Assembly: GCF_000740675.1 (NCBI RefSeq)
Contig: NZ_JPXI01000037.1
Location: 124,001-188,000, forward strand
Length of the DNA stretch: 64,000 bases
Source of the DNA: Massilia sp. BSC265
GTDB taxonomy: Bacteria; Pseudomonadota; Gammaproteobacteria; Burkholderiales; Burkholderiaceae_D
Direction of reading: 5' to 3'
Shown: positions 9,152 through 16,846 of the stretch, one piece after another
How positions within the stretch are numbered: the stretch's first letter is position 1
How the letters are laid out: each line of letters begins with the position of its first letter
Notes under the pieces: generated by a model
What the model saw: the letters and a program-made list of their open reading frames with translations, nothing else
Databases searched by the model: none
Told to the model about the DNA's origin: nothing
Program-made: the position numbers and the translations under genes

Positions 9152-9787
9152 ATGACGATCGAAATTAGACCCAATGCATCTGCTGAGGTACCAGGCACCG
9201 AGGGATATGTCGATGACGCAGAGTTGCTTATACCCCGTTATGAGAGTGTCAACCCGAGTGAAAAGTATCGAGCTGTTACTCATCTATTTCCGAAGGTCCC
9301 TAGTTTGGTTCTTGACGTCGGCGCAGGGACTGGAGTTGACGCTGCGTGGTTTGCACAAGCGGGGCATCAAGTTCTAGCTGTCGAGCCAGTTTCAGCCTTC
9401 CGTGAAGCAGGTATCAGGCTCCACCCGTCCCCTCAGATTGAATGGCTAGAAGACAGTCTTCCGAGACTATCGGGTGTTGTGCATCGGAAAAAGCTTTTTG
9501 ATGTTGTGCTCGTTAGCTCTGTATGGAACCATCTTGCACGTGATGAACGGGGAGTGGCAATCGCCGCATTAGGCACATTACTCGCCCCAGGTGGCGTGCT
9601 TATCATTTCATTGCGGCACGGCCCGTCGCCTTCTAATCGACGTGTATTCGAAGTACCTATCGATGAGACGGTCAACCTCGCCAGCAACCATCAACTGATG
9701 CTAATCGCAAGCGCAGAAACCGCGTCGGTACAACTGCTCAACAAGCAGGCCGGGGTTAATTGGTCCTGGCTAGCGTTTAAGAATTAG
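9152..9787 (+). CDS. Class I SAM-dependent methyltransferase, passenger in the IS5-like element
   Basis: 211 aa from ATG 9152; upstream in-frame ATG 9014 would begin inside sequence just after the left terminal repeat and adds non-family residues. The SAM-binding motif I is VLDVGAGTGVDA (about residues 53-64), followed by an acidic VEP turn after strand 2, WLEDSLPRL, and a late GGVLIISLRHGPSPSNRR segment. It resembles small-molecule or unspecified Methyltransf_11/25 proteins, not DNA methyltransferases, since no NPPY or DPPY motif is seen. It lies in the same orientation as the transposase, 140 bases ahead of it, and inside the terminal repeats. Codon use is less GC-biased than in the flanking genes, consistent with transfer. 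Substrate unknown. Confidence 0.8.
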   Translation: MTIEIRPNASAEVPGTEGYVDDAELLIPRYESVNPSEKYRAVTHLFPKVPSLVLDVGAGTGVDAAWFAQAGHQVLAVEPVSAFREAGIRLHPSPQIEWLEDSLPRLSGVVHRKKLFDVVLVSSVWNHLARDERGVAIAALGTLLAPGGVLIISLRHGPSPSNRRVFEVPIDETVNLASNHQLMLIASAETASVQLLNKQAGVNWSWLAFKN

Positions 9788-9927
9788 GTGCTGTGCCTTT
9801 ACTACCGTTGGCCAGCTGCCACGCTGCGGTACGGGAATGGCAGCGGCGGCTTTGGGTCGATAGCGGACCTAAGCAGGCTCAGTCCGGGCACTAACATAGG
9901 GTCCGTGTTCGTAGACGGACTGATGCC

Positions 9928-10734
9928 ATGGTCCGAGCACTACTTCCTGAAGACCTGTGGTCGCTTATAGCAGCTCATCTTCCGGCCCATCACCGATCGC
10001 CGAAAGGCGGACGCCCACGTATTGATGATCGCGCGGCCCTAACTGGGATCCTGTTTGTCCTCAAGACTGGAATACCGTGGGAGTACCTGCCGCGCGAACT
10101 CGGCTGCGGCAGCGGCATGACATGCTGGCGTCGCCTGCACGAATGGATGCTTGCCGGCGTTTGGCAGCGTAGTATCCACGAGGCGATTTTGCGAAGACTC
10201 CGAGAGCATGACCAGATCATGTGGGATCGAGCTTGCGTTGACGCTGCAAGCGTACCGGCACCTGCCGGAGGCGAGCACACCGGCCGAAACCCAACCGATC
10301 GCGGCAAACTCGGAAGCAAACATCATTTGCTGGTGGATGAGCGTGGGCTTCCGCTAGTAGCCCAGATCTCGGGCGCGCAGGTACACGACTCGCGTTTTCT
10401 CATCCCGCTAATAGAGTTAATCCCGGCAGTTAAGGGGCTGGCAGGCCGTGCGCGCAAACGTCCAGGTAAGCTGCATGCCGATCGAGCGTACGCTTCAAGA
10501 GCCCATCGGGCCTGGCTGCGCAGTCGGGGCATTGCAGCTCGGATCGCGCGTTACGGCGTAGAGTCACGCGAAAGGCTTGGCCGGTGGTGTTGGGTCGTCG
10601 AGCGCACCTTGGGTTGGCTACACCGCTTCCGCAGATTGCGCATCCGACTTGAGCGGCGAGCAGACGTGCACCAGGCGTTCCTTTCGCTTGCCTGCTCGCT
10701 CATCTGCTGGCGGTACGTCGAGCGGTTTTGTTAG
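9928..10734 (+). CDS. IS5 family transposase (DDE)
   Basis: 268 aa. The N-terminal region (LLPEDLWSLIAAHLP, GGRPRIDDRAALTGILFVLKTGIPWEYLP) is the DUF4096-like part of IS5-type transposases. The catalytic triad is visible: D105 (CVDAASVPA), D185 (HADRAYAS) and E225 (VVERTLGWLHRFRRLRIR). It appears as one uninterrupted frame, with no programmed frameshift. The stop codon TAG at 10732-10734 lies inside the right terminal repeat. Length is normal, so it may be active. ATG 9928 was taken as start; an earlier ATG at 9922 is in another frame. Confidence 0.93.
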   Translation: MVRALLPEDLWSLIAAHLPAHHRSPKGGRPRIDDRAALTGILFVLKTGIPWEYLPRELGCGSGMTCWRRLHEWMLAGVWQRSIHEAILRRLREHDQIMWDRACVDAASVPAPAGGEHTGRNPTDRGKLGSKHHLLVDERGLPLVAQISGAQVHDSRFLIPLIELIPAVKGLAGRARKRPGKLHADRAYASRAHRAWLRSRGIAARIARYGVESRERLGRWCWVVERTLGWLHRFRRLRIRLERRADVHQAFLSLACSLICWRYVERFC

Positions 10735-10739
10735 GCGTT
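10724..10739. repeat. Right terminal inverted repeat of the IS5-like element
   Basis: Its reverse complement is AACGCCTAACAAAACC, one mismatch from the left repeat. It overlaps the end of the transposase gene and is followed by the target copy CTTAG (10740-10744). Confidence 0.75.
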
Positions 10740-10904
10740 CTTAGCGTCGTTCAGCACGTAGCGACCACTTGCCATGCTGCGGATCGTGCAGTCCTTGTCG
10801 TTGAAAACAAAGCTTACGGGACTATCCACTGGCGCGCTCATGCCCTTTGTTTCGCTGAGATGGTTCCCCTTCAGCCGGTTGAGAGCACGTTTGGACATTG
10901 CCAT
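10740..10904 (-). pseudogene. N-terminal fragment of the small ORF split by the IS5-like element
   Basis: About 55 residues from ATG 10904 (MAMSKRALNR...; ATG 10898 or an internal Met before SAPVDSPVSF are alternatives). It runs into the element at LNDAK and continues in frame in the fragment ending at 8858 once the element and one CTTAG are removed. The reconstructed protein is about 97 residues, or about 76 from the internal Met. No family recognised; no clear ribosome site. Confidence 0.5.
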
Positions 10905-11329
10905 GGTATGTTTTGGACGAGAATGGGTACAACAGATGTTGTGAGGAGTGGCTGGTTGGGACTTGTTGTACATCTTCTTTCCTGATGCTGGGCCCGGACG
11001 ATTACAGCGGCACGCGTTTCCGATAAGTGAGTTCAGCGCGAACAGAATTGCCCGTGCATCCAGCGACGGGGAACGTTGATTATGCGAGTAACGAGAGCAG
11101 GCAAAGCGCCTGCAGTGAAATAGCCGGCGACTATAGCAGTGGCGATGTGGCCTTTTTTCGTAAATTTGTACCACGCATGTATGCATTTGTAGCGCCCTAG
11201 CATTTGTAGCATCCGCTGTCCGTCATGCGTGTTTTGCCCCGTTATAGCGGACAGTGGTAACGCACGACTTCCGATGGCCGGCACAGCATGCCGAGTGGCG
11301 TGACGACGGACGGGCGTGATGACTCCTTT

Positions 11330-11443
11330 TCAACTCAGGCGAACGGCAAGCGCGCACAGGGCGACAAAGAGGATCGGCAGCGTCAGCAGCAACCCACGCG
11401 CAAGTTCGGGCCGGCCATCGCGGCCCCAGTCGGACAGGCTTAT
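11330..11443 (-). pseudogene. Possible C-terminal remnant of a membrane protein
   Basis: 37 codons before a TGA at 11330-11332, ending in one hydrophobic helix and a short basic end. There is a stop directly upstream (11444-11446) and no start codon, so it cannot be a whole gene. The codon choice in this stretch resembles the high-GC host genes, unlike its surroundings. Family unknown. Confidence 0.3.
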
Positions 11444-11725
11444 TCACACGACTCTTCGAAATATATCGAACCTCATTGACCGTGTGACGGCATTCTTGTA
11501 TTCTTCATTCGTCGAATAACGAATAGAACTGTCTGGACACCTTGAGTGCTGCCCTCCGGCAGATTTGTAAACGCATCGAGCAAGGACTGATTCGTATTCG
11601 AAAACCTTAACCTCATGCTTGGTTCCTGACTGACGAGCTGCTGTGGCAACCGGTGTGTTCAGCTTCTGCTGCCGCCCCTGGCCGCCCAAGCAATCGGCCG
11701 AACTCGACGTGATGAGGTTACCGGT

Positions 11726-11902
11726 ATGTGGAAAACGCTGGCCCGTCCGTCATGCATCAAGCTGCTCAAGTATTGCGTCGTCAACGGGGCGGCTATTTCC
11801 GCGATCGACATCCTGCCGCCGGCTCCAGGAGCACGTACGGCAGGCGTGCGGGATCCGGGTAGTTGGACCGCGGAAGAATCGTCTTTTTTCGTCAATGTGT
11901 GA
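11726..11902 (+). CDS. Possible small ORF ahead of soxC, unknown
   Basis: 58 aa from ATG 11726 with GAGG 7-10 bases upstream; the stop lies 6 bases before the soxC start. No domain or signal recognised (begins MWKTLARPS, ends ESSFFVNV). It could be a leader or a truncated gene. soxC itself lacks a clear ribosome site, so coupling to this frame is conceivable. Weakly supported. Confidence 0.25.
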   Translation: MWKTLARPSCIKLLKYCVVNGAAISAIDILPPAPGARTAGVRDPGSWTAEESSFFVNV

Positions 11903-11908
11903 TCGTTC

Positions 11909-13129
11909 ATGAAAACAAAAAAATCTCACAGCATCGTCTCCGACGCCGCGCGCCGCTTTCAGCGGCGCAGCTTCCTTGGGTTCAGCTCGGCGGTTGCTAC
12001 CGGGCTTGCGGCCCTGCCCGCGAAGGCGCGCGAACTCGGAACCCCTCGCAGCGCCTACGGACAGCGGGCCGCCACCGAAACCTCGGAACGCTTGTTCGTA
12101 CCAGGCGCAACGCCGGGGACCGGCGCTAGCCGCACGCCCCTGCAGGACCAGATCGGCATCATCACACCATCATCGCTGCATTTCGAGCGCCACCACTCTG
12201 GCGTGCCGCAGATCGCCCCCGCGAGGCACACCCTGATGCTTCACGGCCTGGTCGAGCGCCCCCTGCTGCTCTCCATGGACCAGATCCGGCGCCTGCCGTC
12301 GACCTCGCGCATCCACTTCATCGAATGCGCAGGAAACACCGCTATGGACCACATGGGACAGCCCGGTGTGAATCCGCAGCGCAGCCACGGCTTGCTGAGC
12401 TGTTCGGAGTGGACGGGCGTGCCGCTCAAGGTTTTGCTGGAGGAAGTCGGCGTCAAACCCGGCGCGAGCTGGGTGCTGGCCGAAGGTGCCGATGCGTCGC
12501 GGCTGAACCGCAGCATCCCGCTCGAAAAGGCGATGGACGACGTGCTGGTTGCCTACGGCCAGAACGGCGAGGCACTGCGGCCGGAGCAGGGATACCCGTT
12601 ACGGCTGCTGGTGCCGGGCTGGGAAGGCAACGTCAGCATCAAATGGCTGAGCCGCCTGGAGGTGGTCAACCAGCCATATATGACGCGAGACGAGGCGGCG
12701 TATTACACCGACCTGATGCCGGACGGTAAAGCCCGGCGGTTCAGCTTCGTGATGGAAGCGAAGTCGGTCATTACCCGTCCGGCCGGCGAACAGCAACTGG
12801 ATGGCCCGGGCTACTACGACATCACCGGTTTCGCATGGTCGGGCCGCGGCGCGATTACGCGCGTGGAGGTGTCGACCGACGACGGCAAGACCTGGCGCGA
12901 TGCGGAGCTGACCGGTCCAGTGCTGCCGAAGGCTCTCACCCGCTTCCGTTGCCCATGGCGCTGGGACGGCAAACCGACCAGCCTGCGCTCGCGCTGCACC
13001 GACGACACCGGCTACGTCCAACCGACGCGTGAGCAGCTGCTCGCGGTGCGCGGTGCGTTTGGAAGCGACCATTACAACGCAATCAAGGTTTGGCACGTCA
13101 AGGCCGATGGAAAGGTGAGCCATGTATAA
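11909..13129 (+). CDS. soxC: SoxC-type sulfite/sulfane dehydrogenase, molybdopterin subunit
   Basis: 406 aa. A twin-arginine signal is present (RRSFLGFSS, residues 19-27), so the folded Mo enzyme should be exported to the periplasm. The family segments TPLQDQIGIITPSSLHFERHH, HTLMLHGLVERPLLLSMD and RIHFIECAGN follow, with C140 as the molybdenum ligand, then the C-terminal Mo-co dimerisation domain (VEVSTDDGKTWRDAEL). It oxidises sulfite or sulfane sulfur and passes electrons to a cytochrome c. The next gene encodes such a cytochrome and overlaps it by 8 bases, so they form one complex. No soxXYZAB genes lie in the window, so SorAB-like sulfite oxidation is an alternative to a full Sox system. 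Confidence 0.85.
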   Translation: MKTKKSHSIVSDAARRFQRRSFLGFSSAVATGLAALPAKARELGTPRSAYGQRAATETSERLFVPGATPGTGASRTPLQDQIGIITPSSLHFERHHSGVPQIAPARHTLMLHGLVERPLLLSMDQIRRLPSTSRIHFIECAGNTAMDHMGQPGVNPQRSHGLLSCSEWTGVPLKVLLEEVGVKPGASWVLAEGADASRLNRSIPLEKAMDDVLVAYGQNGEALRPEQGYPLRLLVPGWEGNVSIKWLSRLEVVNQPYMTRDEAAYYTDLMPDGKARRFSFVMEAKSVITRPAGEQQLDGPGYYDITGFAWSGRGAITRVEVSTDDGKTWRDAELTGPVLPKALTRFRCPWRWDGKPTSLRSRCTDDTGYVQPTREQLLAVRGAFGSDHYNAIKVWHVKADGKVSHV

Positions 13130-13658
13130 GGCAAGCAGTTTGATTCTGGTCTTGGCGTTCGCTGCGGATGGTTCTCACGCCGCGGAACGCTATCACCTCG
13201 GGCGGCCCGCTAGGCCGGCCGAAATCGCCCATGTTTCCATTTCCGTCGCCCCTGACGGAACCGGGCTGCCGGATGGTCGCGGTAACGCCACAACCGGGCG
13301 CGCTGTGTACGAGGCCAAATGCGCGGCCTGCCACGGTGCCAAGGGTGAAGGTAACGCAGCCGCCGCGTTCCCGCGCCTGGTTGGCGGCGTCGGCAGCCTG
13401 ACAAGCAAGCTGCCGGTCGGGACGATCGGGAGCTACTGGCCTTACGCGACAACGGTCTGGGACTACATCAACCGCTCCATGCCCTATCAGGATGCCGGCT
13501 CGCTGCGGCCAGACGAAGTCTACGGCGTGACCGCCTACCTGCTGTATTTGAACGGGATCATCAAGGAAAACGCCGAGCTCAACAAACGCACGCTGCCGAA
13601 GGTCGTGATGCCAAACCGGGACGGTTTCGTCGACGACCCGCGCCCGGACGTGAAATAG
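13122..13658 (+). CDS. soxD: Monoheme cytochrome c, SoxD-like partner of SoxC
   Basis: 178 aa with an N-terminal signal peptide (cleavage near SHAAE). A single heme site CAACH (residues 67-71) is followed by GEGNAAAAFPRLVGG and the axial Met region SMPYQDAGSLRPDEVYGVTAYLLYLN, typical of the SoxD/SorB type of cytochrome. AAAGGTGAG precedes ATG 13122, which overlaps the end of soxC. It should accept electrons from the molybdopterin subunit in the periplasm. It is shorter than two-heme SoxD proteins, so it may be called SorB-like. Confidence 0.78.
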   Translation: MYKASSLILVLAFAADGSHAAERYHLGRPARPAEIAHVSISVAPDGTGLPDGRGNATTGRAVYEAKCAACHGAKGEGNAAAAFPRLVGGVGSLTSKLPVGTIGSYWPYATTVWDYINRSMPYQDAGSLRPDEVYGVTAYLLYLNGIIKENAELNKRTLPKVVMPNRDGFVDDPRPDVK

Positions 13659-13787
13659 CTACAGCCGGCCGGTCCTCTTTCCAACGGCCTCCTTAATCGA
13701 TCAACGGCGCCGGCATGGACACGGCCATACATTGGCTATTCGGACGTAAGAACACTGCGGTGCTTGCGGCGCACAGCTATTTCGCCT

Positions 13788-13813
13788 AACATGTGAACAA
13801 ATCTTCACATGTT
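13788..13813. promoter_or_regulatory. 12-2-12 operator of the ArsR/SmtB type
   Basis: Arms AACATGTGAACA and TCTTCACATGTT with a 2-base centre; 11 of 12 positions pair. This is the layout known for SmtB/CzrA-family metal sensors. It covers the first possible ATG (13809) of the arsR gene next to it, so autorepression is likely. Confidence 0.65.
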
Positions 13814-13817
13814 GAAT

Positions 13818-14144
13818 ATGACAAGCACATCCGAATTCGAACACGCGGCCGGCGCCGTGGAAGAACTGGCCGACCTGTTCCACCTGCTCGGCGACGCCAC
13901 CCGCCTGCGCATCGTGCTGGCCTGCCTGGCGCAGCCGACCGCGGTGGGCGACATCGCCGCCTCGCTCGACTTGTCCAGTTCGCTGGTCAGCCACCACTTG
14001 CGCCTGCTGCGTGCTGCCCGCATCGTCAAGGCCGAGCGCCAGGGCAAGCAAGTCTTCTACTCGGCAGCCGACGCCCACATCAGCAGCCTGCTCGCCAACA
14101 TGTTCGAGCACATTGCCGAACCAGCCAACGGAATGGACGCATGA
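13818..14144 (+). CDS. ArsR/SmtB-family metal-responsive repressor
   Basis: 108 aa from ATG 13818; ATG 13809 adds three residues but lies inside the operator palindrome. No Shine-Dalgarno site is seen, so a leaderless transcript is possible. The winged-helix segment ELADLFHLLGDATRLRIVLACL, the recognition helix LSSSLVSHHLRLLRAARIV and GKQVFYSAADAHISSLLANMFEHI are typical. The C-terminal D..H....H residues could form the alpha-5 metal site of zinc sensors. Its stop overlaps the start of the zinc exporter gene as ATGA. Inference: a zinc/cadmium-type sensor that controls the exporter. Confidence 0.9.
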   Translation: MTSTSEFEHAAGAVEELADLFHLLGDATRLRIVLACLAQPTAVGDIAASLDLSSSLVSHHLRLLRAARIVKAERQGKQVFYSAADAHISSLLANMFEHIAEPANGMDA

Positions 14145-15139
14145 GCACCACCCACACGCACGACCACCATGGCCACGACCACGGCCACCATCATGGCTTT
14201 GGCCACCACCATCACCACATGCCCGACCCGGCCGGTCACGGCCGCGCCTTCGCGCTGGCGATCGGCGTGAACGCGCTGTTCGTGGCCATCGAATTCATCT
14301 ACGGCTTCATCGCCCACTCCACCGCCCTGATGGCGGACGCCGGCCACAACCTGTCCGACGTGCTCGGCCTGGTGCTGGCCTGGGGCGCCGCGACGCTGGC
14401 CAGGAGCGCGCCGACGCACCGCTACACCTACGGCCTGCGCGGCTCCTCGATCCTGGCGGCGCTGGCCAACGGCCTGCTCCTGATGGTGGCCTGCGGCGCC
14501 ATTGCCTGGGAAGCGGTGCAGCGCTTCACCGAGCCGGCACCCGTGCAGGGCATGACGGTGTCGATCGTCGCGGCGATCGGCGTCGTGATCAACGGCTTCT
14601 CGGCCTGGCTGTTCCTCGCCGGCAGCAAGGGCGACCTGAACCTGCGCGGGGCCTACCTGCACATGGCGGCCGATGCGGCGCTGTCGCTGGGCGTGGTGAT
14701 CGCGGGCCTCGCCATCATGGGCACCGGCTGGACCTGGATCGACCCGGCGGTGAGCCTGGCAATCGTGGTCGTGATCGTGCTCGGCACCTGGTCGCTGCTG
14801 CGCGAATCGGTGCTGCTGTCGATGGCGGCGGTGCCGCCCGGTATCGATGCCGGCGGGGTACACGACTACCTGGCCGGGCAGCCGGGGGTGAAGGAAGTGC
14901 ACGACCTGCACATCTGGGCGATCAGCACGACCGAGAACGCGCTGACGGCGCACGTGGTGATGCCGGGCGGGTATCCGGGAGACCGGGTGCTGGACGAGAT
15001 GGTGGCCAAGCTGAGGAGCGACTTCGGGATCCACCACTGCACGCTGCAGGTGGAGGAAGGGACGACGCATCATGGCTGTGCGCTGGAGGGGTATGATCAT
15101 GGGCACGGTCATGACCATCATCATGCGCATGCGCACTGA
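14141..15139 (+). CDS. CDF-family zinc/divalent cation exporter
   Basis: 332 aa. The N-terminus and C-terminus are His-rich (many HDH and HHH clusters). Six transmembrane helices follow; TM2 carries ALMADAGHNLSDV and TM5 HMAADAALSL, the paired HxxxD metal sites of zinc-type CDF proteins. A C-terminal cytoplasmic metal-binding domain (VHDLHIWAISTTENALTAHVV) is present. It exports Zn(II) and perhaps Cd(II) or Co(II) from the cytoplasm in exchange for protons. It overlaps the ArsR-type regulator upstream by 4 bases, so both form one operon under the operator at 13788-13813. Confidence 0.93.
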   Translation: MSTTHTHDHHGHDHGHHHGFGHHHHHMPDPAGHGRAFALAIGVNALFVAIEFIYGFIAHSTALMADAGHNLSDVLGLVLAWGAATLARSAPTHRYTYGLRGSSILAALANGLLLMVACGAIAWEAVQRFTEPAPVQGMTVSIVAAIGVVINGFSAWLFLAGSKGDLNLRGAYLHMAADAALSLGVVIAGLAIMGTGWTWIDPAVSLAIVVVIVLGTWSLLRESVLLSMAAVPPGIDAGGVHDYLAGQPGVKEVHDLHIWAISTTENALTAHVVMPGGYPGDRVLDEMVAKLRSDFGIHHCTLQVEEGTTHHGCALEGYDHGHGHDHHHAHAH

Positions 15140-15172
15140 ATGCGTTCAGGCGCTAACGGGACGCGAGGCAAT

Positions 15173-15200
15173 CGGGTTCCCGCCTGCGCGGGAACGACGG
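15173..15200. repeat. REP-like palindrome, copy A
   Basis: Contains TTCCCGCCTGCGCGGGAA, an inverted repeat ending in CGACGG. It is an inverted relative of copy B at 15255-15286; both lie between convergent genes. Confidence 0.5.
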
Positions 15201-15254
15201 TTTGGCGGCTAGGTGAATAAAAGTAGCCCCGCGACCCTGCCTGCCGCTTGACCA

Positions 15255-15286
15255 CGTCATCCCCGCGAAGGCGGGGACCCAATTCC
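15255..15286. repeat. REP-like palindrome, copy B
   Basis: GTCATCCCCGCGAAGGCGGGG followed by ACCC; the arms CCCCGC and GCGGGG form a hairpin. This form is common as a dispersed intergenic repeat in proteobacteria. It may also act as the transcript end for cysK. Confidence 0.55.
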
Positions 15287-15310
15287 GAAGCACAGTGGCA
15301 ACGCCCGCGT

Positions 15311-16243
15311 TCAACCCGCCAAGTTGGCGTACAGTGCAGTACTCAAGTACCTCTCGCCAAACGACGGAATGATCGTCACGATCATCTTCCCCGCGTTCTC
15401 CGGCCGTTGCGCCACCTGCACCGCAGCCCACAGTGCCGCCCCCGACGAAATCCCCACCAGCAGTCCCTCTTCGCGCGCCGCGGCGCGCGCCGTCTCGAAG
15501 GCATCCTCGTTCTTCACGGTGATCACTTCGTCGTAGACGCCGGTGTTGAGCACGGCCGGCACGAAGCCGGCGCCGATGCCCTGGATCGGGTGCGGTCCCT
15601 TGGTCCCCTTCGACAGCATGGGCGAGGCTTCCGGCTCCACGGCGATCGCCTGGAAGCCCGGTTTGCGCGCCTTGATCACTTCGCTGACGCCGGTGATGGT
15701 GCCGCCGGTGCCGACGCCGGCCACCAGGATGTCGACCCGGCCGTCGGTGTCGCGCCAGATTTCCTCGGCGGTGGTATTGCGGTGGATGTCCGGGTTGGCG
15801 GGATTGTTGAACTGCTGCGGCATGAAGTAGTTCGGGTTCGATGCGACTAGCTCCTCGGCGCGGCGGATCGCGCCCAGCATGCCTTCGCTGCCCGGCGTGA
15901 GCACCAGCTCGGCGCCATAGGCGCGCAGCAGCATGCGCCGCTCGTTGCTCATGGTCTCGGGCATGACCAGCTTGCAGCGGTAGCCGCGCGCGGCGCACAC
16001 CATCGCCAGCGCGATGCCGGTATTGCCGCTGGTGGGTTCGACGATGACGGTGTCGGGCTTGATCATGCCGGCCCGCTCGGCGGCCTCGATCATGGCCAGG
16101 CCGATGCGGTCCTTCACGCTGTGCGCCGGGTTGTGGTACTCGAGCTTGCCGAGGATCTCGGCGCCGCCGTTCGGGGCCAGCCTGCGGATTCGTACGAGGG
16201 GGGTGTTGCCGATCAGTTCAGTAACGTCGTTCGCGATGCGCAT
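15311..16243 (-). CDS. cysK: Cysteine synthase A (O-acetylserine sulfhydrylase)
   Basis: 310 aa. The PLP lysine is K44 in HSVKDR; the substrate loop TSGNTG, the phosphate-binding GTGGTITG loop and the C-terminal [10 protein letters not shown] block are all present. The enzyme makes L-cysteine from O-acetylserine and sulfide in the cytoplasm. It sits just downstream of an FKBP gene on the same strand (28 bases), so they may be co-transcribed. Full length and apparently intact. Confidence 0.95.
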   Translation of the reverse strand: MRIANDVTELIGNTPLVRIRRLAPNGGAEILGKLEYHNPAHSVKDRIGLAMIEAAERAGMIKPDTVIVEPTSGNTGIALAMVCAARGYRCKLVMPETMSNERRMLLRAYGAELVLTPGSEGMLGAIRRAEELVASNPNYFMPQQFNNPANPDIHRNTTAEEIWRDTDGRVDILVAGVGTGGTITGVSEVIKARKPGFQAIAVEPEASPMLSKGTKGPHPIQGIGAGFVPAVLNTGVYDEVITVKNEDAFETARAAAREEGLLVGISSGAALWAAVQVAQRPENAGKMIVTIIPSFGERYLSTALYANLAG

Positions 16244-16271
16244 ACCGGTCTCCCGATGGTGTTGATTGGAC

Positions 16272-16811
16272 TTACTTGACGTTCACCAGTTCCACGTCGA
16301 AGATCAGGTCGGCGTCGGGCGGGATCATGCCGCCGGCGCCGCGCTTGCCGTAAGCCAGCGCGCTCGGGATGACCAGGGTGCGCTTGCCGCCCACCTTCAT
16401 GCCTTGCACGCCCTGCTCCCAACCCTTGATGACCATGCCGGCGCCCAGCTGGAACTCGAGCGGATCGCCGCGGTCTAGCGAGGAGTCGAACTTCTTGCCG
16501 CGCTGCTTGGGCGCGAGCGGCTTGTGCAGCCAGCCGGTGTAGTGGACCAGGACCTTGCTGCCGACGCTGGCTTCCTTGCCCTTGCCGACCACGCGGTCGA
16601 TGATCTCGACCTGCGGGGTGGGCGCAACCGGAACGACCGGCTCCGCCTCCGGCTGCACGGTCTGCGGCTGGGTCGCCTGCGGGACGTTCTGCTGCTCGGG
16701 CGCAGGCTGGGTGGTGGGCTTGGACGCGTCCTGCTGCTGGGTGGCGGTGTCCTGGGCGGCGGCGCCTGCGGCGGCCAGCAGCAGTGCTGCAAATGCGGTA
16801 CGACGGATCAT
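16272..16811 (-). CDS. Secreted FKBP-type peptidyl-prolyl isomerase
   Basis: 179 aa. Signal peptide (cleavage near AGAAAQ), then a Gln/Pro/Thr-rich low-complexity linker (about residues 20-68), then one FKBP domain (about 70-179) with [47 protein letters not shown] (split here only by family blocks) and the [22 protein letters not shown] end. The family catalyses cis-trans isomerisation of prolyl bonds; this one should work in the periplasm. The linker may hold it away from the membrane or a partner. Confidence 0.92.
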   Translation of the reverse strand: MIRRTAFAALLLAAAGAAAQDTATQQQDASKPTTQPAPEQQNVPQATQPQTVQPEAEPVVPVAPTPQVEIIDRVVGKGKEASVGSKVLVHYTGWLHKPLAPKQRGKKFDSSLDRGDPLEFQLGAGMVIKGWEQGVQGMKVGGKRTLVIPSALAYGKRGAGGMIPPDADLIFDVELVNVK

Positions 16812-16846
16812 GTGGGTTCTTCCATCAAAGTGATCAATAACTGATC

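Larger units (their letters stand above)
8992..10739 (+). mobile_element. IS5-family-like insertion element with a methyltransferase passenger gene
   Basis: The left end AGCGCCTAACAAAACC (8992-9007) and the complement of the right end AACGCCTAACAAAACC (10724-10739) match at 15 of 16 bases. CTTAG flanks both ends (8987-8991 and 10740-10744); it contains TTAG, which fits the YTAR-type targets reported for IS5-group elements. The element is about 1.75 kb and holds a class I methyltransferase (9152-9787) followed by a DDE transposase whose stop codon lies in the right repeat. Simple IS5-type elements are usually nearer 0.8-1.3 kb, so the methyltransferase looks like cargo. The interior is more AT-rich than the host genes. 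The insertion interrupts a small minus-strand ORF. Confidence 0.75.
10905..11908. other. Gene-poor, AT-richer stretch with decayed coding remnants
   Basis: About 1 kb without a confident gene. A minus-strand frame at 11330-11443 encodes a C-terminus-like hydrophobic end (RGLLLTLPILFVALCALAV) but is cut by stops upstream, so it looks like a remnant of a membrane protein. A minus-strand frame at 11033-11284 and a plus-strand frame at 11726-11902 are open but unlike any family I know. The base composition and broken frames fit a decayed accessory island. Confidence 0.5.

Noticed and set aside
8994..10737. GCCTAAC and GTTAGGC as integron attC core sites
   Set aside because: They match the attC core form, but they are 1.7 kb apart, no integrase or cassette array is seen, and the transposase with a target duplication explains them better.
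10728..10985. Plus-strand frame across the broken small ORF
   Set aside because: It is antisense to the fragment that rejoins in frame with the part beyond the element, and starts inside the right terminal repeat.
11033..11284. 83-codon minus-strand frame in the decayed island
   Set aside because: Partly hydrophobic but no family, start site or ribosome site that I could support.
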